Shown in pieces: positions 11,496-18,094 of a DNA stretch of 18,094 nt. The notes under the pieces were generated by a model. It was not told where the DNA came from. It worked only from the letters and a program-made list of their open reading frames with translations, and ran no database searches. The position numbers were made by a program, and so were the translations under genes. Numbering within the stretch: position 1 is the first letter of the stretch; every line of letters starts with the position of its first letter. This stretch comes from Prevotellaceae bacterium UBA4359 (GTDB lineage Bacteria > Bacteroidota > Bacteroidia > Bacteroidales > Bacteroidaceae), in the NCBI GenBank assembly GCA_002393555.1, contig DGSP01000060.1, positions 11,991-30,084 of the forward strand, read 5' to 3'.

Positions 11496-14400
11496 TTAGC
11501 GGTCAGCCTTCACATAGACCTTGCGGAAGGAGCCGTCGGCATATTTCACCACATAGACACCGGGGGTGTGGGGTGTGGTGAGGCTGACTTGCTGGCCCGA
11601 GAGGCTGTAGTAGCCCACGACGGTGGTGTGGGGCGAGAGGCCCGAGGCGAGGTCGGCGATGTCGGTGGGGTCGGCAGTGCCCATGTGGAAGACGAGGGGT
11701 TGGGCCGGGGTGCCTTGCACGTCGGCGGTGAAGGCGAGCGTCTCCTGCACAGGATAGGCCGTGCCGTCGTTCTCGTCGAGTGCCACGTACTGGAGAGTTT
11801 CATTGCCTTGTCCGTAGGTGGTCAGATAGAGTTGGTTGCCCACCCATTTGGCCATGCCTCGGCACTCACCGGCAGCGTAGGCAAGGAGCGTGAAGCGGTC
11901 GGGGTCGGCGGGGGTGCCGTTCTCGTCGAGCAGGGTGGCGATGACGCCCATCACGTTGGGATAGGCATACTTATCCACTCCGTAGTTGGTGGCGGCGCGG
12001 CGAGTGAGGCGCACCTGACTGAGGTTGACGGCATTTTCGGGCCGGTGGAAACTGAAGGACTTGGCCTTGGCGGTGTAGAGCAGATAGCCTTTGCCAGTCT
12101 CGAATGAAGAGAGGGAACCCACCCACTGGCCGCCTGAGTAGGTGGCAAATCCGTCCTGTCCGATGAGTTTGTCGCCTTCCTGTGCCTTGTAGGATGCCAA
12201 GGCTGCGGTGAGGGTCTGAGTGCCGTTGACCGGGTAGCCAATCCAGTTCCATCCTGCCGTGAGTGCGATGGACATCTGGCTGGAGCAGTGCTGACGGTCG
12301 CTGGTGTAGGTGTCGGCCTGAGCCATCTGCACCTTGAAGAGCCGGCCCGCGTCGAGATAGTTGAGGGTGCCAGTCATTCGGGTGCCGTTGCGTGTGGCCT
12401 CGGCGTTCTGGCCCACGATGCGCTGTGCATGGGGCGAGAGGGTGACGGGTTCGAAGGGGGTGTAGAGACAGTGGGATGTCCAGTTCCATCCCTGTGCCAG
12501 GTCGAGGGTGAAGGCATCGGGCAGGAGCGGCATGAGGCTCTGGTCGGTGCCCACTTGCTCGTCGGCGGTGGTCAGGGTGTTGGTCTGTTCGATGGTGGGT
12601 CGGCCCATGCGGTAGAGGTTCTTTCCTCCGTCGGGGAATCGTCCCACGGTCTCGTCGCCCCGGTGGGCGTTGTAGGAGAGTCCGTCGATGAAGTTGCGCA
12701 TGTCGGGATGTGCCTCGAAGTAGGCGGCATTGTTGCTGACGAAGTCGTCGCCGCTGAGCAGGAGGACCATCTGTCCGTCGCTGTTGCCGAGTTTGAAGTT
12801 GGCATGCAACTGGCTGAGCGACAGGGCGGTGGTGGTGTTGAGGTTGTCGGCCCACACGATGAGGTGTCCTCCAGCGGGGATGATGGTGTTCTGTGCCTCG
12901 GAGGTCTTCTGAATCTGGAACTTGAGGGGCTGGTCGGGGTCGTCGCTGAGGAAGAGTCCTGCTGCGTCGAGCGGTGTGTCGGTGGTGTTGTAGAGTTCGA
13001 GCCAGTCGCTGCGTTTCCAGGTGTCGCTGCCGGCATAGATGCTGTTGCCTGCGCTCACCTCGTTCACCTTGATGGGCATGGCGATGTCGGCCTTGCGCTG
13101 CTCGTCGGTGGCGAGGGGTTCATAGATGGCCTGGAAGGCGAGTGTGGTGTTTTGTGCCTCGTTGCTGCCAAGTGTGCTGAGGTTGAGGGTCTCGGAGCGT
13201 GAGAGCCATGAGCCGTCGGTGGTCTGCCACCCCTTGAAGGTGTAGCCCTCGGGAGCCGAAGCCTTGAGCACGGCAGGGGCGAAGAGGGTGCCGTCGAAGT
13301 TGGCGAGCGGCACGGGCAGTCCGTTCACTTGCAGTTGGGCCGCCGGGATGTTGGCTGAGAACTTCACGCGGTAGGCTCTGGTGGAGGAGAGTTCTGAGTA
13401 GGTCCAACTCTTCAGTGCGTTCATCATGGTGGTGCGTCGGGTTTCGGAGAGGGTCTGCTTCATGTATTCGGCTGTGGGCGAGGTGGAGAGTCCTTCGAGT
13501 GCGAGGGCTGGGTTCATCTCGTCGGAGAGTTGGTCGATGATGCTGTGTGTCCGCTCCACCTGCATGACGCTTCCGCCGAAGAGGCAGAAGGAGTCGATGA
13601 AGAGTTTGCGGAAGGTGTCGTTCTGGAGCATGTTGCGGAAGAGGACGATGATGGGTGCGCTGCTGCTGGTGATGCGGTTGAGGGCTCCTTGGTCGTAGCG
13701 CAGGGCCTGGTCCACGTCGAAGAAGACGATGTGGAACTTGCCGTCGTTCCCCTTGAATGCCTTGCAGTTGTTGGTGGGCCAATCGTCGCCTCCGAGGTAG
13801 AGTTCGGCGGCCATGTAGTTGGCAAACTCATCCACATCGACCATCTGGCAAATCTGGGTGTAGGTGTTGTCGTCGCTGGCTGAGTAGGAGAGGTTGCGCC
13901 ACTGGTTGTAGGCATCGAGGGTTCCTTCCTTGAGGGTGACGCCGCCGCCAAACTCCATGGCATCCATCTCGTCGGTGTCGATGCCGTAGTCGGCCAGTGC
14001 GAAGTGCTTGTTGGAGGGTTCGCGCAGGTTCTGCATGCCGTAGTACTGTCCGTTGATGTAGCAGTGGACGGGCTGGTAGTCGAGGCAGTCGAGGTAGAAG
14101 CCAGAGCGGAGAATCATCTGCTGGATGGCCACGTCCTTGATGCGGCAGAAGACATCGTTGCCGCCGTTGCGCACTTGCAGCACCTTGTGTTTCAGGTAGG
14201 GTTTGCTGTCGGCGAAGAAGGGGTACTGGAGGTATTCTTTGCCTTCATACTGCTTCTGCGCTTTCACCTTAAAATTATAAGGCACCCACGAGCGGCTCCA
14301 TCCGCCGAAGCGGGCGATGTTGACGTCCTGGCTGAAGAGGCTCTGTCCATCGCTGTCGAGCAGTTCCATGTGGGCCGAGCGATCCCAGTCGAGGTTCCAG

Positions 14401-17400
14401 TTGCAGGGGTAGTTGATGCCCGAGCCGGAGACTCCCTCGGTGCCGGTGACGAAGATGCCGCGCTCGTCGCTGTAGAGGTCGGTGGGGTCGGCGGTGACCA
14501 TGAGCACGGGCAGGGTGTGGCGGTGGGTTTCTGCCGAGTAGGTGTAGGTGGCCACAGGACTGGGGAGCCTGCCGGGCTGGAAGGCGCGGAGGCGCAGCAC
14601 GGTGGTCTGGTTGAGGGCCGGGAGTTGGTCGATGGTCAGGCCGTTCTCCTCGGTGGGCACGGTGCCGTCGAGGGTGAACCGGATGGTGCCTTCGCCCGTG
14701 ACGGTTGGCTTGAAGTCCTGCATGGCATAGAAGCCTGAGCCTTGGGTGGCCACGGGGGCAGGCAGGCGGCTGGCTCCGAGGGCGAGAATTTCGCGGCTGC
14801 CGGAGTTGCTGGCACCGGGTGTGGGATAGGCGGTGATGCCCCATGTGCCCGTGCCGTCGGCCATTCGGGCATAGGAGGTGCGCGAGGGGATGGAGGGATA
14901 GTTCTGGCTGGCGAGCGGTGTGCCGTCGCTGGTGTAGAGGCCGATGGTGCCGCCGTCCATGTCGAGGGTGAAGGCGACGTTGCCGCTGTAGTTGCCGCTC
15001 TCGCCGCTGCTGTGGCCGAACCACACGATGGCAAAGCCCTGGGGCGGCACGGCTCCGCTGTTGCTGTTCAGGCGGTGCTTGAGGGGCTGGTCGGGGTCGT
15101 CGCTCACGTAGAGGTTGCGCAGGGAGATGCCCTGCGAGGTGGGGTTGTAGAGTTCTATGTAGCCGCCGTAGTTGCCCGAGGGGTCGAGGTACTGGTCGAG
15201 GTTGGAGACCTGGATTTCGTTGATGACGAGGGAGGCGGCATCGCCTGTGCTGACGGTCACGGTGACGGGCAGTTCCTTCACCACGCTGGTGCCTTCGGAA
15301 CCGAGGGCGGTCACATAGATGGAGGCGGTGCCGGCGGCTTTGGCCGTGAGCAGTCCGTCGGCATCGACGGTGACCACGCTGGTGTTGGACGATGACCACG
15401 AGACGGCCTGCTCGGAGGCGTTGGCGGGCAGGACGGTGGCGGTGAGCCTGCGTTTCTCCTGCACGGTGAGGGCGAGGGAGGTGATGGCGGCGGACGAACC
15501 GCTGCCTGCAGGCGAGGAGGAGGAGGACGAGGAGGAGAGCAAGCCGGGGGCGGCGAGGACTTGGAGGTCGGTGGCATAGACGAGGTTCTGCTGGCCGAGG
15601 TAGTGGAGGCGGAAGTCGTCGAAGCAGGTCCAGTCGTACTTGTAGCCGAGGGTGGGCTTCTTCACGCCGAGGCGGAGGGTCTGGTTGGTCACTGGCACGA
15701 GGAGTTCCACCTCATAGTCGCCTGCGGTGAAGGCTTCGGCGGCGGCTGCCGGGGTGTTGGGCACCCATCCGAACTCGGTCTCGAAGTCGCCGGAGTGGGT
15801 CTCGGTGGTGTGGGCACCGTCGAAGATGGAGGGGAGGCCCACCTCGCTGCTGTTGCCGAAGAGTGTGGCAAGGTGCCGCTCGGTGCCGATGCGGTGGGTG
15901 ATGGTGGCGTAGGGGATGGTATAGACGGCCCAGACGTTGTTCTGGGTGTTCTCGTTCCATCCGCCGTAGGTGTCGTGCTCTTCCATCTGCACGTCGCCGT
16001 AGCGGTAGAAGCCTTTGGCCTTGATGCGATACCAGCCGTTGGGGATGTTGGTGAGGGTCTGGTAGAGGTTGAAGTTGACGTTGGCCACGCCGGTGCCGCC
16101 ATAGGAGGCGATGGAGTTGGAGCCGCCGCTGCCCCGCTGCAGGCCGCCAGTCCATCCGCTGCTGGAGTCGAACTGGGGGTTCTGGATGAGGGCTGTGCAG
16201 TCGGCAGGACTGTCGGGTGTGGCATGGGCGAAGTCGATGTCGCCGGTGGGGAGTTCGTCCTCATACTGGTAGTCGGTGTTGTTGCCCGGCTGGAGGAGGG
16301 TGAGGGTGAAGTTGTCCCAGCAGGTCCAGTCGGTGCCGGGATGCTCCGTCTTGCGCACTCCCACGGTGAGGCGGTTGTTGGCCACGTCGATGGTGAGGGT
16401 GTTGGCAGCGTAGTAGCCCCACGAGAAGTAGTTGCCTGCCGTCTCCATGCCCATGGGCAGAGAGCCTGCAAGGTCGTCCTCGCTGGCGATGCTCTGGATG
16501 GGGGTGGACTGTTCGGCAGTGCCCGACTGGGCATAGAGTTGTGCCAAGAGTTGCTCGGTGCCGTCGGCATGGGTAGCCACGGCTCGGTCGTTGCTGTTGT
16601 TGGAGGTGTCGTTGTAGCGATAGTAGCCCTGCACGGCGAGTTGGTAGCGTCCGTTGGGCAGATGGGTGATGAGTTGGCCGACATCGAAGGTGGGATATTT
16701 GCCGCCCCATGCCTCGGCCACCTGGTTGCCATAGCCCGACCAGTCGATGCCGCCCTGGTCGAAGGTTCCGCTCCAGGCTCCACTGCTGTAGCCCCGGTCG
16801 AAGCGCGGATTGGCTATCATGAAGGTGGCATCGGTCTGGGTGCCGTCGATGAGGGCCTTGATGCGGTCGTGGCGCGTCACAAACTCCCACTGTGCGCCTT
16901 CGGCTGTGGGGTCGGTGCCACGGGGAGTGATTTCCCATGTGTCAGCGTCGCAAGTGATGTAGCCATAGCCGTCCTGATGGAGGGTGAAAAAGCCCTCCGC
17001 ACTGGCAGGCTGGATGGTCCACACCTGCTGCGAGCCGTCGAGATAGAGGATATTCTCCTGAGCCATGAGCCAGTGGATGTCGCCGTTGTAGTAGTCGGTG
17101 GCGAGGGTGAAGCGGCTGTCGCTCACCTTCTCCACCTGCACAGGCACACCGTGCTGATCGACCACCGCCAGAGTGCCCCACTGGCCTCCAGCCTCCAGAT
17201 AGGTGCCAGTGGCTCGGTTGCGCAGGTAGTATTCGCCGGGCAGGAGAGAGCCGTTGCCCCCCAGATAGTAGAGTTTCACGTCTTTCCACGCCACCCAGTT
17301 CAGTTCGGTCTCGGAGGCTCCCGACACGTTGATGCCGAAGTCGAGCCGTCCGTCAGTGCCCACCTCGAAAGTGAGTTCGGGCACCGAGGTGACATGCGCA

Positions 17401-17906
17401 CCGCCCGAATAACTGGTGGTCGCCTTGCCACTCAGAAGGTCGTCTGACGTGCTGCCGTTGGCAAAGAGCCTCACGCCCGCCATCGGAGCCACGCCATCAT
17501 AGACCTCGGCATAGCAGCGCACCCTCATGGAGAGGCGGTACTTTCCGGCAGGCAGCCCCGTGATGGTCTGGTGACGAATCTCCGCATCGGGCAGAGAGCA
17601 GAAGCCCCCGTGCTGATTGCGCGATTCCCTATTTTTCCAATATTCCATGAAGGGAGTGGTCATCTGCGAACCGTCGCTGCCGCCACGTCCCGACCAGTCA
17701 TCCATCTGCAGCACGGCATCGTAGCCGTCGCCCACCGACAGATAGTAGTTGCCACTCCCGTTGGTCGATGCATCCACGATGTACCAATACCGGGCATCGT
17801 CACACGCTGCACCCGCCACCCGGCTGGTGTAGTCCTGTTGCTGAGCCACTGCCGTGTTCACACACCAGCACATGAGGCTCCACAAAATCCATGTAATTCT
17901 CTTCAT
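11496..17906 (-). CDS. Giant secreted CotH / lamin-tail / Big_2 multidomain surface protein
   Basis: A 2136-residue exported protein, signal peptide 1-21. In order: three related beta-sandwich modules (about 30-215, 363-540, 575-770; each has LPAGKYRL/LPNGRYQL/IPNGWYRI and ends near NWVAWKDVKLYYL, DWTCWDNFTLTLL, DWTCFDDFRLHYL), probably carbohydrate-binding-like; a ricin-like part (223-345) between the first two; a Ser run (791-798); Big_2-like domain (808-885); lamin-tail domain 1 (892-1035); chitobiase-type Fn3 segment (1050-1125); CotH kinase-like domain (1131-1500; INGQYYGMQNLREPS, WPTNN, HIVFFDVDQAL); InlB-type repeat (1511-1598); lamin-tail domain 2 (1610-1770); two GWNW segments (1806 and 1885); and a C-terminus (YYSLSGQQV...GVYVVKYADGSFRKVYVK) resembling type IX secretion sorting tails. 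CotH domains can phosphorylate proteins. It is likely surface-bound; the substrate is unknown. Confidence 0.85.
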   Translation of the reverse strand: MKRITWILWSLMCWCVNTAVAQQQDYTSRVAGAACDDARYWYIVDASTNGSGNYYLSVGDGYDAVLQMDDWSGRGGSDGSQMTTPFMEYWKNRESRNQHGGFCSLPDAEIRHQTITGLPAGKYRLSMRVRCYAEVYDGVAPMAGVRLFANGSTSDDLLSGKATTSYSGGAHVTSVPELTFEVGTDGRLDFGINVSGASETELNWVAWKDVKLYYLGGNGSLLPGEYYLRNRATGTYLEAGGQWGTLAVVDQHGVPVQVEKVSDSRFTLATDYYNGDIHWLMAQENILYLDGSQQVWTIQPASAEGFFTLHQDGYGYITCDADTWEITPRGTDPTAEGAQWEFVTRHDRIKALIDGTQTDATFMIANPRFDRGYSSGAWSGTFDQGGIDWSGYGNQVAEAWGGKYPTFDVGQLITHLPNGRYQLAVQGYYRYNDTSNNSNDRAVATHADGTEQLLAQLYAQSGTAEQSTPIQSIASEDDLAGSLPMGMETAGNYFSWGYYAANTLTIDVANNRLTVGVRKTEHPGTDWTCWDNFTLTLLQPGNNTDYQYEDELPTGDIDFAHATPDSPADCTALIQNPQFDSSSGWTGGLQRGSGGSNSIASYGGTGVANVNFNLYQTLTNIPNGWYRIKAKGFYRYGDVQMEEHDTYGGWNENTQNNVWAVYTIPYATITHRIGTERHLATLFGNSSEVGLPSIFDGAHTTETHSGDFETEFGWVPNTPAAAAEAFTAGDYEVELLVPVTNQTLRLGVKKPTLGYKYDWTCFDDFRLHYLGQQNLVYATDLQVLAAPGLLSSSSSSSSPAGSGSSAAITSLALTVQEKRRLTATVLPANASEQAVSWSSSNTSVVTVDADGLLTAKAAGTASIYVTALGSEGTSVVKELPVTVTVSTGDAASLVINEIQVSNLDQYLDPSGNYGGYIELYNPTSQGISLRNLYVSDDPDQPLKHRLNSNSGAVPPQGFAIVWFGHSSGESGNYSGNVAFTLDMDGGTIGLYTSDGTPLASQNYPSIPSRTSYARMADGTGTWGITAYPTPGASNSGSREILALGASRLPAPVATQGSGFYAMQDFKPTVTGEGTIRFTLDGTVPTEENGLTIDQLPALNQTTVLRLRAFQPGRLPSPVATYTYSAETHRHTLPVLMVTADPTDLYSDERGIFVTGTEGVSGSGINYPCNWNLDWDRSAHMELLDSDGQSLFSQDVNIARFGGWSRSWVPYNFKVKAQKQYEGKEYLQYPFFADSKPYLKHKVLQVRNGGNDVFCRIKDVAIQQMILRSGFYLDCLDYQPVHCYINGQYYGMQNLREPSNKHFALADYGIDTDEMDAMEFGGGVTLKEGTLDAYNQWRNLSYSASDDNTYTQICQMVDVDEFANYMAAELYLGGDDWPTNNCKAFKGNDGKFHIVFFDVDQALRYDQGALNRITSSSAPIIVLFRNMLQNDTFRKLFIDSFCLFGGSVMQVERTHSIIDQLSDEMNPALALEGLSTSPTAEYMKQTLSETRRTTMMNALKSWTYSELSSTRAYRVKFSANIPAAQLQVNGLPVPLANFDGTLFAPAVLKASAPEGYTFKGWQTTDGSWLSRSETLNLSTLGSNEAQNTTLAFQAIYEPLATDEQRKADIAMPIKVNEVSAGNSIYAGSDTWKRSDWLELYNTTDTPLDAAGLFLSDDPDQPLKFQIQKTSEAQNTIIPAGGHLIVWADNLNTTTALSLSQLHANFKLGNSDGQMVLLLSGDDFVSNNAAYFEAHPDMRNFIDGLSYNAHRGDETVGRFPDGGKNLYRMGRPTIEQTNTLTTADEQVGTDQSLMPLLPDAFTLDLAQGWNWTSHCLYTPFEPVTLSPHAQRIVGQNAEATRNGTRMTGTLNYLDAGRLFKVQMAQADTYTSDRQHCSSQMSIALTAGWNWIGYPVNGTQTLTAALASYKAQEGDKLIGQDGFATYSGGQWVGSLSSFETGKGYLLYTAKAKSFSFHRPENAVNLSQVRLTRRAATNYGVDKYAYPNVMGVIATLLDENGTPADPDRFTLLAYAAGECRGMAKWVGNQLYLTTYGQGNETLQYVALDENDGTAYPVQETLAFTADVQGTPAQPLVFHMGTADPTDIADLASGLSPHTTVVGYYSLSGQQVSLTTPHTPGVYVVKYADGSFRKVYVKADR

Positions 17907-17945
17907 ATATATATAAAGTAGGTATAGTTAGTTCCGATTGCGCTG

Positions 17946-17953
17946 CAAAGGTA
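17946..17953 (-). promoter_or_regulatory. -7 promoter element TACCTTTG for the CotH gene
   Basis: TACCTTTG on the minus strand fits TAnnTTTG and is followed by C. The upstream region has only weak TTTA-type matches to the -33 box. The leader would be about 33 nt, ends in an AT-only run before ATG, and has no Shine-Dalgarno, as is usual in Bacteroidota. Confidence 0.6.
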
Positions 17954-18004
17954 ACACATTTTTAATAAATAAAGTCTGTTTTGTACAAAATATACGCCAT
18001 CGGC

Positions 18005-18094
18005 GGCTTGAGAAAAACAAGAAAAAACAAAAAAATAAGTAACTACACAAAATTATCTTATACAATGACGTCTCTTCTTTTCGCCGCAAGCGGC
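18005..18094 (-). repeat. Dispersed GCCGCTTGCGGC intergenic element, right-edge inverted copy
   Basis: Reverse complement of 18047-18094 matches 24-71 at 45 of 48 positions. GGCTTGAGAAAAACAA (18005-18020) mirrors 68-83. This copy has about 26 extra bases between the two blocks, including ATAAGTAACTACA (18035-18047), which is shared, inverted, with the internal copy at about 1794-1806. Read on the minus strand it contains TAATTTTG (about 18056-18049), a possible -7 promoter box. The element may continue beyond the window. Confidence 0.75.

Noticed and set aside
15561..17447. 628-residue plus-strand open frame antisense to the CotH gene
   Set aside because: It is a product of the GC-rich codon bias of the real minus-strand gene; its translation is a Val/Gly/Glu-rich monotony with no domain pattern, whereas the opposite strand has clear domains and a signal peptide.
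1..18094. Whole window as one transposon with terminal inverted repeats
   Set aside because: The edge repeats are also present internally, no transposase or integrase is encoded, and the genes between look like mixed chromosomal functions.

Overview
The window looks like chromosomal DNA of a Bacteroidales bacterium, probably a Prevotella or Bacteroides relative. The basis is the Bacteroidota-type promoter elements (TAnnTTTG, in one case with a TTTG box 20 nt upstream), the protein families present (HU-HIG-like DNA-binding protein, smalltalk-like microprotein, LruC-domain lipoprotein, DUF4252, GH106, a CotH/lamin-tail surface protein with a type IX-secretion-like C-terminus), weak Shine-Dalgarno use, and AT-rich spacers between GC-rich genes. 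No rRNA, tRNA, CRISPR array or transposase gene was recognised.

Layout. (1) 140-3191, plus strand: an XRE/S24 repressor-like regulator, a 31-aa smalltalk-like microprotein overlapping a small phage P5/muralytic-like protein, a DUF5675-like protein, and an HU-HIG-like DNA-binding protein that ends at a nested hairpin terminator. This looks like a phage-derived or accessory module that is widespread but poorly explained in Bacteroidota. (2) 3275-4882, minus strand: a lower-GC LruC-domain lipoprotein. (3) 5340-8099, plus strand: an outer-membrane beta-barrel protein with a coiled-coil N-terminus, then an unusually short secreted GH106-type (alpha-L-rhamnosidase family) protein. (4) 8433-9821, minus strand: a likely operon of a SpoIIAB/RsbW-like anti-sigma kinase, a STAS anti-anti-sigma factor and a secreted DUF4252 protein, read from a consensus promoter that leaves almost no leader. 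(5) 9994-11322, plus strand: a COG0523/CobW-type metallochaperone GTPase with a very acidic then histidine-rich insert. (6) 11496-17906, minus strand: a 2136-residue surface protein with repeated carbohydrate-binding-like modules, a Big_2-like domain, two lamin-tail domains and a CotH kinase-like domain.

The spacers hold several families of repeats that gene annotation would miss. One is a roughly 100-140 bp element with ACGGATTAGACGGATG-like cores, usually oriented to follow the 3' end of the gene just upstream. Others are a 99-bp AT-rich repeat in inverted copies at 5162-5260 and 8198-8296, a perfect 39-bp inverted repeat between the two convergent genes near 11.4 kb, a 30-bp inverted repeat in the presumed leader of the smalltalk/P5 genes, and a GCCGCTTGCGGC-bearing element at both window edges in opposite orientation and again at 1736.

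All functional calls come from reading motifs and recalling families; no database search was run.
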